Of a stretch of 64,000 nucleotides of DNA, positions 38,216-48,614 are shown one piece after another. Made by a program: the position numbers and the translations under genes. The notes below the pieces were generated by a model. That model made no database searches. It was not told the DNA's origin and worked only from the letters and a program-made list of their open reading frames with translations. This stretch comes from an uncultured Enterobacteriaceae bacterium. Lineage in GTDB: Bacteria > Pseudomonadota > Gammaproteobacteria > Enterobacterales > Enterobacteriaceae. Position 1 is the first letter of the stretch, and each line of letters begins with the position of its first letter. The stretch is taken from the NCBI GenBank assembly GCA_936920625.1, contig CAKZHC010000014.1, forward strand, positions 62,001-126,000. Direction: 5' to 3'.

Positions 38216-41200
38216 TTATTCACGTACGTTGAGCAATGCCTGTGTTTCTCCTGTTGCTCGCCACTCCGGCGCATACATAGACTCAACCTGAGGGGGCGGC
38301 AGATAGTAGCTTCCCGGTGTGACAGCCCGTGCCAGATAGAGCAATGTAGCTGGCCGGTAAGGACCGACGCCTGTCGCTGCCACGAAACGATCATCACGAA
38401 ATTCGGTATGCCCAATGTTAGCCTGCTGCATCTCGGTAAAGCTCTCTTTCAAAGATGGGACATCGTCAATGAAATTGAGGCTGGCACTCGTATTACTGAG
38501 GTTTTGATTTTCCAGCTCAAGCCCCGCGGGAAGCATATCGACAACCAGAGCATCATTAACACGCTTAGTTGCGCTTATTTTCAACCGAACGATCAACAAA
38601 TCTCCGCGCTTAATCTTACCGGGATCTGCCTTTGCACCGTCGAGTGTAAAATAGTCACGGCTGATGCTAAGTACGTTACTGAATGGTGCTGGCCGATTCT
38701 GCGGATAGCCAGCTACAACCAGATTAGCGTAGAGGGGGTTATGACGCTGACTGGTGAGGGTCGTGCCTGCCAGTAATCTTTCAGCGTTAAGGACCGTGTT
38801 GAGTGTAGTGCTTCCCATGAATGGTTCGGATACTCCCTCGAGGCTAACCTTCCAGGGCGTGTTGTCACTCTGCTGAATAGTGCGTGCAGCCATGACAAGT
38901 GCACTGTTCTCCTGAGTCGAAAACCACTGTTTGCCGTTTGCTTCTTTTACCAGCGATATAAGTAACTGATTCTGCTCTTCGGGCAGCATTTTTTGCTGTG
39001 ATAACAGTGCAATTATCATTGCCCGGTCGCGTACTACACTGCCGTAATCACCAAACCACAAATCATCCGGCCTGTCGAAGGCAGCCCCCTGCATTATCAC
39101 ATGCTGTGCGCGCTGCTCATCTCCCATCAGTTTTAATGCCACACCAAGCTGTACCAGCGCCAGACCGGATTTTGCATCATTGCGCTTGTCGTACAAAGCC
39201 CGTAGTACGCCCAGAGGAGCCAGCTGCTGGCGGGCAAGTACCATCCCGGCATAAGCACGAACACTGAAGCGCAGTGCGTCTTCATTATCCTTGCTAAAAA
39301 CTGGGATCTGCTCGGGATTTTGTAGATAACGTAGCAGACGCTCGTTCGCACGCCTGATAACCCCCTCCGGTATGACGTAGCCCGCCTCTGTGGCATTTAA
39401 CAAAAAGTCGGTAACATAAGCACTTAGCCAAGGCTCGTCATTGCTGTTTTTGCTCCATAAACCAAAGCTGCCATTATAACGCTGCATGCCAGCCAGATGG
39501 GCAATTCCCACATTGACTGATTCACGGCGTGCCTGATCGTTGCTGCTTTTAATGCCCATCGCTGCCAGTTGTGCCTGATTGGTGAATATTGATGGCCAGA
39601 GAGTACTGGCGGTCTGCTCCAGACAGCCATAGGGATAGGCATATAGTGATCTGATATAATTTGCGATATTCAGTGCAGGGCGATTGCTCAGGGTAAGTTT
39701 GCCCTCGAGCGTTCCCCCCTCCAGCGATTTAAAAGCTGATGGCATAATCTGCCAGGGCCGCCCCTGATTAAGCACCGTATTAAACTCAAGCGTCTGTGCG
39801 GGGTAAGCCGGACGAACCCCTATCTGCCAGCGCCGGTGAACTGGCCCAATCGTCTCACCGGGTAGTTTTGAGCCAGAGATGTTAAGCGTTATTTCTGCGT
39901 CACCAAACCCCTTTAACGCCCTTACCGGCAGTTTTAACGTTGCATGCTCGTCGCGCCCGAGACTGACCTGCTCAGGGATGTCCCCATTAACAGCGATTAA
40001 TCCGTTAACCGCAAAATCCAGTTTCAGCTTTTGTGGCAGTCCGGTGAGATTGGTCAGATTAAGGGCTAACGTTGCCTGATCACCTCCGGCGAGAAAACGC
40101 GGCGTTTGCAACTCTGAAATGAGTGGTGCCGCTACAGTCATTTTGCGTTCGGCTGAGCCGAACATTTCCGCACTCCAGGCCTGCACCATCAGGCTGATTT
40201 GACCGTCAAACTCAGGCAACGTGAGTTTCAGCACTCCCTCACCCTCTTTGTTGAGCGTTACGGGCTGCAGTTGTTGAGCCACAATATTGACGTGGGTTAT
40301 TGGTTTTTTGCCACCGCGCATTGCCATACTGGATTCACCGTCACCACCAAAGCGCAGCGTTGCCAGACGACCTTCTCCCTCTATCAGCTGATCAAAAACA
40401 TCATACTGATCTGCGTTATATCGCTTGCGCCCGAGGAATCCCTTCCAGGGGTCGGGAGTGTGGTAATTGGTAATATTCAGCACTCCTTTGTCCACAGCCG
40501 ATAACAGAACATGAATCTGCTCCGGTAATTGCCCTCCATGGCTGCTGGCTTTAGCTTTGACTTTTACCTCAATCACTTGTTCCGGCCTGACTTTGTCCGG
40601 TGCCTCTAAGGCAAGTGTAAGACGGCGTCCTTCACTGGCCAAAGGCAAATGCAACAGACCCACTGCCCGTTTAGGTGTCTGTGCCTTTATGCTCTCTCCA
40701 TGCCTGACGACAATGGCACTCAGGTAGAGATCATGACGATTCCATTGGCTGTCGATAGGAACCTCAAGGGTAGTGCCTCCTGCGGGGATTGTGACGGGTT
40801 GCCACCATAACGGCTTGTCAGATGATTCTACCATCAGATAACCCTTACCGGCTGCAGGCGCTTCTATACGGACCCGAGCTGTTTCTCCTGGCTGGTAACT
40901 GGCTTTATCCAGCTTGAGTTTTACCTGATCGGGGCGCAATGCTCCGCTTCCATTGGTATTATCCTGCCAGCTGTAACCTGCCAGAAAGCGGATACTGCTG
41001 ATAAGACCAGCGGGCGTTTCTATTTCCAGACGGTAATAACCCGATTCCACCGGGAAACTCACTTTATGATTGCCTCCTTTCGGAATAGCTATCTGCTGCT
41101 GTTCTTCGATTAGATCTTGTTGGTTATAACGTGACTGCCAGCCCTCACTTTCTGAAAAACTCCAGTAATCGTCATGATTTTCTCGCACCAGCCGCACAGT

Positions 41201-43132
41201 TAAATTATCGGCGGCTAATTTCTCCCCTTCGCTATTGGCATAAACAATGTCAAAACTGGCAATACTGCCCTTGTCTGTCATGTATTGATCCCGATAACTG
41301 TTACTACGCCAGTCATACATCGCTTTGCTTGCAAACTCCGGGCGGATGCCGGGCAGCGCTGGGGCAGGCCAGATAGCCTGATTCACTCGGCGGGTTACCG
41401 GGCGTCCGCCTATTTCGTATAAACTGGCCTGAACAATCAGGTTTAAGGGAGAATGAATGCCTGCCCACTCGCTTGCTATATTGAGCTGTGCCTTGCCGTC
41501 AGGGCCCAGCTTGAGGTCGGTCTCTTTGAGTTCGGGCGAATATTTTAATTCCTGTTCACGAATATTACCAAACTGATAACCGGGCAGTGTGGCTACGGCT
41601 TCCCGCACCGGGCGCAGCCAGAGTTGTGTCTGAAGACGGTTACCGGCTGCGGGTGCACCATACAGATAGCGTCCTTCGATATTGAACTGCACGTTTTCAT
41701 TCGGCCTGACAGGTTTGTTATTGCCTGTGAGTGTTAATGCCATGCGTTCTGGCATGAAATCTTCTACCTGAAAATGCCAGAGTTGCGGCTGATTGTCGCC
41801 GCTATTCAAACGCAGTGCCCAGTTGCCACTCATTGCTCCTGCGGGCAGAACGAAACGCCGCTGGTAGAGTCCATCCTGCGGTTGCCAGACAAAAGCAGAG
41901 ATAACATCGCCATCCGGCTGAACCACTTCTGCCCTGACAGGCTGTGCCGGCAACGGCTTACCATCAACATCACGCATTAGTGCGTTGACTATCACCGTCT
42001 CCCCCGGACGGTAGATATCGCGGGGACCAAAGACAAATAATTGCTTGTTGCTGCTTTGTTCTCCCGTTATTGCGAACTCAGTCAGGTCCAGCGCCGGGCG
42101 CTGTAAATCCAGTAGTGATGTCTGTTCGCCCCTGGTAGCCAGCAGTAACTTGCCTGCCTCTTTCATTTCCAGGTTGAGATGCCCATCTTTATCACTATAC
42201 CCCTTCTCCAGCAAAGCGCCCTTCTCATCAAGCAGTTGCAGCATGACTCCTTTTTGAGGATCGCCACTCTTAACACTTTGTACAAAAAGATCTAACCGGG
42301 TTGGAAAACGATGTAGCGATATGCTGAGATCACTTCGGGTAAAAATGGTAGCAGGCTGACTGTAATTAAAACTGCCGGCTTGTTTCATTATTGCCAGATA
42401 AACACCGGGCTGTTTCAGAGCTTTGATGCCTGAAAGTGGTAATTGCCGTTTTTCACGTGTGTTACGTGCAGGATTAAGGTCAAAACGACCACTGTAAACC
42501 AAATCAGTTTTAGGGAGTAACTCCTCAGAATCCCAGTAATCCATGCTATTTCTGTATTTCCATTTCGCCAGAAAATGTGCGAGAGAGGCTTGCCTGATTC
42601 GGAAAAAGTCAACATCGACACTGTTGACATTGAGTGTTAGTACGGGCAAGCCCTGTGCAAGCTCTGTTGGTAATAGTGATCCGCGACTGGCGAAACCAAT
42701 TACTGGTTTCATATCACTGGTCTTGAGGGTTTTAATGAATTCTTTGGCCAGAACGGAGCCATTGGCAGCACGTAATCCGGCAGCGACGCTGACAGTCAGT
42801 TTGCGCGCGGGTTCCGGGTGACGGAAGCGAAGCATCTTATTATTAGCAGAAAGCTCCCATCCACCATCAACATTGCCATGCTCTGCATCGCTTAGCTTTA
42901 CATAACGGCTGAAATCCTGACTCTCATCCAGCGGAATGCTAAAAGCTAATGTTAGCGCCGCTGCTCCGTCCAGCTGTTGTTCAGAAAGGCCGAGAATAGT
43001 GAGGGGTTCTATTACGGAAGAGGCAGGAACCAGCGGCTTATTCTCTGTAGAGTGGGCAGAAAACGTTAGCCCGGCATATAAAACCCCGGTCAGGATTAAT
43101 AGCCATGGTAGCGAGCAATTTTTCGAATTCAT
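38216..43132 (-). CDS. yfhM: Bacterial alpha-2-macroglobulin YfhM, with a signal lacking the lipobox Cys
   Basis: This encodes 1638 residues (E. coli 1653). Repeated macroglobulin domains run through ~1-1150. The thioester motif GCLEQ is present in YAYPYGCLEQTASTLWPS (~1165) and the thioester-containing helical domain follows to ~1450. The bait region and receptor-binding-like C-terminus are retained. It traps attacking proteases in the periplasm. The N-terminus, MNSKNCSLPWLLILTGVLYA followed by GLTFSAHSTE, is hydrophobic but has no L-x-G-C lipobox (the E. coli protein is a lipoprotein). So this protein is predicted soluble and periplasmic, or the start has changed. Adjacent to pbpC. Intact. 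Confidence 0.93.
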   Translation of the reverse strand: MNSKNCSLPWLLILTGVLYAGLTFSAHSTENKPLVPASSVIEPLTILGLSEQQLDGAAALTLAFSIPLDESQDFSRYVKLSDAEHGNVDGGWELSANNKMLRFRHPEPARKLTVSVAAGLRAANGSVLAKEFIKTLKTSDMKPVIGFASRGSLLPTELAQGLPVLTLNVNSVDVDFFRIRQASLAHFLAKWKYRNSMDYWDSEELLPKTDLVYSGRFDLNPARNTREKRQLPLSGIKALKQPGVYLAIMKQAGSFNYSQPATIFTRSDLSISLHRFPTRLDLFVQSVKSGDPQKGVMLQLLDEKGALLEKGYSDKDGHLNLEMKEAGKLLLATRGEQTSLLDLQRPALDLTEFAITGEQSSNKQLFVFGPRDIYRPGETVIVNALMRDVDGKPLPAQPVRAEVVQPDGDVISAFVWQPQDGLYQRRFVLPAGAMSGNWALRLNSGDNQPQLWHFQVEDFMPERMALTLTGNNKPVRPNENVQFNIEGRYLYGAPAAGNRLQTQLWLRPVREAVATLPGYQFGNIREQELKYSPELKETDLKLGPDGKAQLNIASEWAGIHSPLNLIVQASLYEIGGRPVTRRVNQAIWPAPALPGIRPEFASKAMYDWRSNSYRDQYMTDKGSIASFDIVYANSEGEKLAADNLTVRLVRENHDDYWSFSESEGWQSRYNQQDLIEEQQQIAIPKGGNHKVSFPVESGYYRLEIETPAGLISSIRFLAGYSWQDNTNGSGALRPDQVKLKLDKASYQPGETARVRIEAPAAGKGYLMVESSDKPLWWQPVTIPAGGTTLEVPIDSQWNRHDLYLSAIVVRHGESIKAQTPKRAVGLLHLPLASEGRRLTLALEAPDKVRPEQVIEVKVKAKASSHGGQLPEQIHVLLSAVDKGVLNITNYHTPDPWKGFLGRKRYNADQYDVFDQLIEGEGRLATLRFGGDGESSMAMRGGKKPITHVNIVAQQLQPVTLNKEGEGVLKLTLPEFDGQISLMVQAWSAEMFGSAERKMTVAAPLISELQTPRFLAGGDQATLALNLTNLTGLPQKLKLDFAVNGLIAVNGDIPEQVSLGRDEHATLKLPVRALKGFGDAEITLNISGSKLPGETIGPVHRRWQIGVRPAYPAQTLEFNTVLNQGRPWQIMPSAFKSLEGGTLEGKLTLSNRPALNIANYIRSLYAYPYGCLEQTASTLWPSIFTNQAQLAAMGIKSSNDQARRESVNVGIAHLAGMQRYNGSFGLWSKNSNDEPWLSAYVTDFLLNATEAGYVIPEGVIRRANERLLRYLQNPEQIPVFSKDNEDALRFSVRAYAGMVLARQQLAPLGVLRALYDKRNDAKSGLALVQLGVALKLMGDEQRAQHVIMQGAAFDRPDDLWFGDYGSVVRDRAMIIALLSQQKMLPEEQNQLLISLVKEANGKQWFSTQENSALVMAARTIQQSDNTPWKVSLEGVSEPFMGSTTLNTVLNAERLLAGTTLTSQRHNPLYANLVVAGYPQNRPAPFSNVLSISRDYFTLDGAKADPGKIKRGDLLIVRLKISATKRVNDALVVDMLPAGLELENQNLSNTSASLNFIDDVPSLKESFTEMQQANIGHTEFRDDRFVAATGVGPYRPATLLYLARAVTPGSYYLPPPQVESMYAPEWRATGETQALLNVRE

Positions 43133-43292
43133 TATATTTTCCCGGCCTAAACTGTTGTTTACAATTCAGCGCAAAGCTATTCATTTTCTTTAGATTTAAT
43201 AGTATTCTGACTTGCATTGTAATTGTCTTATCTTGTCAAATACTTCACATGCCCGGTACTAATATACTCCCGAAGTTAAAAAAGAGATCACC

Positions 43293-44150
43293 ATGACATC
43301 ACCTCTATTTGTATCAGTTGAGTGGTTAAATGCGTGTTACACCCAAAGTCAGGTGCAGGTGCTTGATGCCCGTCTGCATCCCCCAGGCCTGCATAGCAAA
43401 TCTGATTCGAGTGAACGCGCTTATCTGGCAGGACATTTACCGCAGGCTCCTTTTTTTAACCTCGATGTGCTCTGTGATACACACTCTCCTTTCGCGCATA
43501 TGATGCCCCGCGCGGGCAGATTCGCCGTGGCTATGCGTGAACTTGGAGTCCACAGCGACAGACATCTGGTGGTTTACGATGAGGGCAACCTGTTTTCCGC
43601 CCCTCACGCCTAGTGGATGTTACGTCAGTTTGGCGTGGAACAGGTATCAATCCTGGCAGGTGGTCTCGCCTCCTGGCGGGCGGCTGGGCTGCCTTTGCAA
43701 AGTGGGGCTGTAGCACTGAATCAGAGTGAATTTGAGGCCAGTGAACCACAAAAAGACGTAATTAAAAGCCTGACAGAAATGCTGCTGATTAGTCACGATG
43801 GTAGCTGTCAGATTATAGATGCCCGTCCAGCTAACCGCTTCCGGGCAGAGGCAGACGAGCCACGTGAAGGTGTGAGACGCGGCCACATACCCGGCGCATT
43901 GAATGTGCCCTGGAGCGAGCTGGCAGAAAACGGTGCACTTAAACCTGATTCGCAGTTGCGGGAGATCTTTATTCGCCGGGGCGTGGACCTGAAACAACCG
44001 ATAGTTGCCAGCTGTGGGTCAGGGGTTACAGCGGCAGTAGTACTGCTGGCGCTGACTCAGCTGGGTGTCACTCAGCTCAGCCTTTATGATGGCTCCTGGT
44101 GTGAATGGGGCAGTCGTGATGATCTCCCCGGCGTGATTGTGCCCCACTAA
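43293..44150 (+). pseudogene. sseA: 3-mercaptopyruvate sulfurtransferase with an in-frame TAG
   Basis: Two rhodanese domains, 285 codons, interrupted by one amber codon at 43611-43613. The context is NLFSAPHA-stop-WMLRQFGVEQVS, where E. coli has APRAWWMLR. So a single G-to-A change (TGG to TAG) in a conserved Trp explains it. The rest is fully conserved, including the active-site loop VASCGSGVTAAVV (~245) and ARPANRFRAEADEPR, with no other damage. The enzyme transfers sulfur from 3-mercaptopyruvate to cyanide or thiols. It is either a very young pseudogene, a sequencing error or subject to suppression. The ATG six bases past the stop could restart translation, giving a C-terminal half containing the active Cys. 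Convergent with sseB. Confidence 0.92.
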
Positions 44151-44193
44151 TTATCAAACACACCGCCTGAATATTTTTCAGAAGAGTACGGCG

Positions 44194-45027
44194 TTATGAT
44201 TGCTCTTGTCTGTCATCAGAGCAACCCGGCTTCACGCCGGGAATGGCTGCGGTTTTGAGCGTACCAGGCTCTATATCACGCAAAAAACTACCCCAGCGGC
44301 GCTGATAGAAAGGCGTGATATGAGCAGTGAAGAAGTGGCTAACCCCTTCGTGCCCGGCAGTCACTTCACAAAAATCAACAAACTGATCCTCCTCCAGCAT
44401 CCCGCTTATCAGCTGCCCGGCAACACTGATAACCCTGTCAGTATTACCGTCCGCCTCAATACCAATCAGCCAGTTTGGCGGAGCGTCTGGCAAATCGCGT
44501 TCCTGTGCCAGAAACGCACGCCGGACCAGTTTTTGTCCGGCAAATAACTGTTTTAGTGCATTGATCAGCGGCGCTGGTGGTTCAGTGACTTCAGAGAGCA
44601 ACAACGCGTCACCTCCGTCGACTATTCGTTGTTCAGCACTGACACTGTGAGGAATGCCCAGCAACCCGGCAACCTCTCCGGGCAGAAAAAGTTTGCCCGC
44701 TGGCTGCCCGGGATTAAGAAATAATGTCGCACCTGGAGTCATCTCAAATAGCGTGCGCACCGGCATAACCAGTGATGGGAACTGATTGCCTGCCACATCA
44801 GACAATGATGATTCAGAGCTAAAGAAGGGAATAAATTCTCCCCCCTGTGGCAATTGCCAGTGTTGCAGTTCGATAGCTGAACCGTCCACTGCCGACTCTT
44901 CACGCGTGCCGGGCACCAGCACACTGGCTGACAACAACAGGTCAAGCAGTTCCGCACTATGAACTGGCTCGCTTATTGCCAGCTTAAGCAGTTCCTCTAA
45001 ACGCTGATTATTTAACTTCATGGTCAT
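44194..45027 (-). CDS. sseB: SseB family protein (enhanced serine sensitivity)
   Basis: This encodes up to 277 residues. It matches E. coli SseB along its length: SALELQHW-type segment (SAIELQHWQLPQGG), FPSLVMPVRTLFEMTPGATLF, and the C-terminal ISHFFTEHI-equivalent VSHFFTAHITPFYQRRWGSF with LRDIEPG. It has an SseB N-terminal and C-terminal domain pair. The biochemical role is unsettled; overproduction affects serine sensitivity in E. coli. About 20 residues longer at the C-terminus than the E. coli protein, which ends soon after LRDFK. Upstream of it on the same strand lies pepB. Alternative start at 45021. Confidence 0.92.
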   Translation of the reverse strand: MTMKLNNQRLEELLKLAISEPVHSAELLDLLLSASVLVPGTREESAVDGSAIELQHWQLPQGGEFIPFFSSESSLSDVAGNQFPSLVMPVRTLFEMTPGATLFLNPGQPAGKLFLPGEVAGLLGIPHSVSAEQRIVDGGDALLLSEVTEPPAPLINALKQLFAGQKLVRRAFLAQERDLPDAPPNWLIGIEADGNTDRVISVAGQLISGMLEEDQFVDFCEVTAGHEGVSHFFTAHITPFYQRRWGSFLRDIEPGTLKTAAIPGVKPGCSDDRQEQS

Positions 45028-45072
45028 CGCCCATTAGTCGTGCTAACACCAGAGAGTCAGCAAAGCATAAAA

Positions 45073-46362
45073 TTACTTCAGCAATAGATTCGCCAGAGTG
45101 CGAACCCCCAGACCAGTAGCACCAGCAGCCCACTGATTAACGGCCGTCTTGCGCCAGGTTGCCGAACAGTCAATATGCAGCCAGCCTTTTTGATAATGCT
45201 GGACGAAGTGTGACAGAAAAGCCGCAGCGGTACTGGCGCCTGCCAGATGAGCACCGCTGGCTATGTTGCTCAGGTCTGCAAAATCTGATGGCGTCTGAGT
45301 ACGATGGAACTCTGCCAGCGGCAGCCGCCAGAACAGTTCATTCTCAATGGCTGCACTCTCTAGCAACTTCTGTGCCAGTGCATCGTCAAAAGTGAACAGG
45401 GCATGATAATCATTACCCAGCGCAACCTTGGCAGCGCCTGTGAGGGTTGCTGCATCGATGAGTAGTTCTGGCTGCAGCAGGCTGGCATCAATGAGCCCGT
45501 CAGCCAGCACCAAACGCCCTTCAGCATCTGTATTCATTATCTCAACAGTTTTATTGTTACGATAATTAATTATATCGCTCGGGCGCATGGCGTTGCCACT
45601 CACCATATTGTCTGCACAACAGAGTAACAGCTTTACCCGTTTTTGCAGGCCACGGTAAATCGCCAGTGCCAGAGCACCACTTACCATGGCAGCACCACCC
45701 ATATCAGATCTCATTGAATCCATAGTACTGCCGGGTTTGAGGTTATAGCCTCCAGTATCAAAGGTGATACCTTTACCCACCAGACAGGCGAATACCGGCT
45801 CATCCTCCCTCCCCGTTGGATTATAGTCGAGTGTTAGCAGCACCGGAGGACGGCTAGAGCCACGGCCCACAGTGTGAATCCCCTTGTAACCCCATTCACG
45901 TAGATCGTCACCTTTAATGATCTTCCAGGTCACCGCATCTGCTGCCACTTCACTTAGTAAATCGACTACCTGACATACCAGCTGTTCAGGGCCAAGATTT
46001 TCTGCCGGCTCATTAATAGTATGCCGAACCCAGCACATTACCTTGTGGCGACTTTCCAGCTCCTGACGTTCCTGCTTGCTTAATTCCGGCCAGCGGATTT
46101 GTGATACATTCTTCGGGTCATAGTAACCCTGCATGAATGCCCAGCTGCGCTCAAGATCCCACCCCTTACCGCCGAGCGCTATATCCGCAAAACGCTGCTC
46201 AGCAATTTTGCGTGCCGCACGCGCAATGATAGTGAGTGGATCACTATCTGACAGATGAATAATCACACCCTTATCATTGATGCTGATGATAGCTTGCTCT
46301 CCCCAGCGAGGGTCTGCGGGGGATGTGGAAAGAGTAATATTCATAGTTTGACTACTCATCAC
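45073..46362 (-). CDS. pepB: Peptidase B (M17 leucyl aminopeptidase family)
   Basis: This encodes 429 residues (E. coli 427). A di-metal aminopeptidase that removes N-terminal residues of small peptides. Visible are the metal/active-site motifs VGKGITFDTGGYNLKPG, MDSMRSDMGGAAMVSGALAL, and NTDAEGRLVLADGLIDA (M17 signature), with LLCCADNMVSGNAMRP between. Ends at LGVRTLANLLLK. Between sseB and fdx; only 50 bp separate it from fdx, so the usual iscX gene is missing. Intact. Confidence 0.95.
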   Translation of the reverse strand: MMSSQTMNITLSTSPADPRWGEQAIISINDKGVIIHLSDSDPLTIIARAARKIAEQRFADIALGGKGWDLERSWAFMQGYYDPKNVSQIRWPELSKQERQELESRHKVMCWVRHTINEPAENLGPEQLVCQVVDLLSEVAADAVTWKIIKGDDLREWGYKGIHTVGRGSSRPPVLLTLDYNPTGREDEPVFACLVGKGITFDTGGYNLKPGSTMDSMRSDMGGAAMVSGALALAIYRGLQKRVKLLLCCADNMVSGNAMRPSDIINYRNNKTVEIMNTDAEGRLVLADGLIDASLLQPELLIDAATLTGAAKVALGNDYHALFTFDDALAQKLLESAAIENELFWRLPLAEFHRTQTPSDFADLSNIASGAHLAGASTAAAFLSHFVQHYQKGWLHIDCSATWRKTAVNQWAAGATGLGVRTLANLLLK

Positions 46363-46412
46363 CGAATTCCTTAAATGAAAATCGAACTACCGTTATGACT
46401 TATATGCGAAGA

Positions 46413-46751
46413 TCAGCGTTCACGCGCATGGTTGATAGAGTAGCGTGGAATTTCGACCACTATATCTTCATCAGCAATACGCGCCTGACAGCTAAGGCGA
46501 CTTTCAGGCTCCAGCCCCCATGCTTTATCCAGCATATCGTCTTCCTGCTCAGTACTTTCGGAAAGTGAACTGAATCCCCCGCGCACAATACAATGGCAGG
46601 TGGTACAGGCACAGGATTTTTCACAGGCATGTTCAATATCGACGCCATTACGCAACGCGACGTCAAGAATAGTCTCACCACTACTGGCATCAAAAACTCC
46701 CCCATCAGGCAGTAGCTGCTGATGAGGTAAAAAAGTTATCCTGGGCATCAA
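46413..46751 (-). CDS. fdx: [2Fe-2S] ferredoxin of the ISC system
   Basis: This encodes 112 residues (E. coli 111). An adrenodoxin-type ferredoxin supplying electrons for cluster assembly on IscU. Cluster ligands are in CEKSCACTTCHCIV (C-x5-C-x2-C) with the fourth Cys in RLSCQARI. Its stop/start arrangement with hscA is tight (0 bp after the hscA stop), so the two are co-translated. Last gene of the isc operon here because iscX is absent. Intact. Confidence 0.95.
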   Translation of the reverse strand: MMPRITFLPHQQLLPDGGVFDASSGETILDVALRNGVDIEHACEKSCACTTCHCIVRGGFSSLSESTEQEDDMLDKAWGLEPESRLSCQARIADEDIVVEIPRYSINHARER

Positions 46752-48602
46752 TTAAACCTTATCCACCAGTTTCCCGGTCAGTGCGCTCCGCATGGCATTA
46801 TCCATACGACGTGCGGCGAACGGCCGGGTGACTTTATCAAGTTGTTTTATCGCGGCGTCAATCTCGGTGGCAGAAGTGCCGTTGAGGGATTGCTGTAACT
46901 GTTGTTGCGCCAAATCTATAGTTTCCCTCTCACTATCAGAGAGCTGACTGCCGTCTTTCCGGAGCGCTCCCTCCAGACTCTCAAGCAGACACTCACCATC
47001 AATCTTACGCTCTGCCAGCTTTCGGGTCTCAACATCATCACGGGCGTATGTCATTGAGTCTGTCACCATGGCAGCAATTTCACTCTCCGTCAGGCCATAA
47101 GAGGGCTTAACCTGAACAGCGGCCGACACACCTGTAGATTTCTCCCGTGCTGTTACGCTTAGCAAACCATCCGCATCTACCTGAAAAGTGACACGAACAT
47201 GTGCTCCTCCCGCTGGCATTGATGGGATATCACGTAGTACAAAGCGCGCTAATGAGCGACAATCTTTTACCATCTCGCGTTCGCCCTGTAACAAGTGAAT
47301 GCTCATGGCAGTCTGACCATCTTTGAAAGTAGTAAATTCCTGAGCACGGGCAACCGGAATAGTGGTATTGCGCGCAATCACCTTTTCCACCATTCCACCC
47401 ATGGTCTCAAGCCCCAGCGATAGTGGAATGACGTCCAGTAACAGCATTTCACTTTCCGGTTTGTTACCTGCCAGAATGTCCGCCTGAATTGCAGCACCAA
47501 GCGCAACAACTCTGTCTGGATCAATATGCGTTAGCGGCTGACGTCCAAAAAATTGTGAAACTCTTTCACGTACCAGTGGTACACGTGTTGAACCGCCTAC
47601 CATGACTACATCGATCACTTCGTCCGCACTAACGCCAGCATCTTTCAGGGCGCGATGGCATACACGAAGCGTGCGTTTCACCAGCACTTCAATAAGATCA
47701 TTAAACTCTTCACGCGTTACGCTACCCTGCCAGTCTGCAACCGATACCTTAGCCTGCTTATCTTTACTAAGCGCAATTTTGGTCCGTGCTGCCGTTTCTA
47801 ATAATCTGCGCTGAAGCACGTGATCTTGCCGATCACCAATACCCGCTTTTTCACTTAAATAAGCCGCCAGCAGGTGATCAAAATCATCACCGCCGAGCGC
47901 GGAATCTCCTCCAGTTGCCAGAACTTCAAACACACCACGGCTTAGACGAAGGATGGAAATATCAAAAGTACCACCACCAAGATCATAGATAGCAATTATC
48001 CCCTCCTGTCCAGAGTCCAGTCCATAGGCTATTGCGGCGGCGGTAGGTTCATTTAACAAACGCAACACAGTCAATCCCGCCAGTTGCGCGGCTTCTTTAG
48101 TACCCTGGCGCTGAGCGTCATCAAAGTAAGCAGGAACAGTAATTACTACTCCATCCAGTTCACCGGAGAGCGACCGGCAGGCACGTTCAGTGAGCGCGGT
48201 AAGAATATCGGCGGAAACACTGACAGGATTAACAACACCTCCTGCTGTATTGAGCAGTGGCAATCCGTTTTCACTCGCCTGAAGTTGATAAGGTAATTTA
48301 GGATAACGTTGCTGAACATCATGCAGATTGCGCCCCATCAGGCGCTTAACTGAGCTGATGGTATTGACGGGATCCTCCGCTGCCTGTTTTAATGCTTCCC
48401 AGCCCGTGCGTTTACCGTCAGGCCGGTACTGTACTATAGAAGGCAACAAATGGCGCCCCTGTGCATCAGGCAGTGTTTGCGCTTTGCCATCACGCACCGT
48501 GGCTATCAGGGAGTTTGTCGTACCCAGATCAATGCCTGCCGCTAGCCGTCGCTGATGAACGGCTTTACTTTGGCCCGGCTCAGAAATCTGTAATAACGCC
48601 AT
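46752..48602 (-). CDS. hscA: Fe-S cluster chaperone HscA (Hsp66)
   Basis: This encodes 616 residues. An Hsp70 homologue with an ATPase domain (AAGIDLGTTNSLIATVRDGK, IYDLGGGTFDISILRL, VVMVGGSTRVPLVRE) and a substrate domain that recognises the LPPVK loop of IscU. It moves clusters from IscU to acceptor proteins, with HscB as co-chaperone. Length matches E. coli (616). Just after hscB (12 bp). Intact. Confidence 0.96.
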   Translation of the reverse strand: MALLQISEPGQSKAVHQRRLAAGIDLGTTNSLIATVRDGKAQTLPDAQGRHLLPSIVQYRPDGKRTGWEALKQAAEDPVNTISSVKRLMGRNLHDVQQRYPKLPYQLQASENGLPLLNTAGGVVNPVSVSADILTALTERACRSLSGELDGVVITVPAYFDDAQRQGTKEAAQLAGLTVLRLLNEPTAAAIAYGLDSGQEGIIAIYDLGGGTFDISILRLSRGVFEVLATGGDSALGGDDFDHLLAAYLSEKAGIGDRQDHVLQRRLLETAARTKIALSKDKQAKVSVADWQGSVTREEFNDLIEVLVKRTLRVCHRALKDAGVSADEVIDVVMVGGSTRVPLVRERVSQFFGRQPLTHIDPDRVVALGAAIQADILAGNKPESEMLLLDVIPLSLGLETMGGMVEKVIARNTTIPVARAQEFTTFKDGQTAMSIHLLQGEREMVKDCRSLARFVLRDIPSMPAGGAHVRVTFQVDADGLLSVTAREKSTGVSAAVQVKPSYGLTESEIAAMVTDSMTYARDDVETRKLAERKIDGECLLESLEGALRKDGSQLSDSERETIDLAQQQLQQSLNGTSATEIDAAIKQLDKVTRPFAARRMDNAMRSALTGKLVDKV

Positions 48603-48614
48603 GTATACCTTCCA

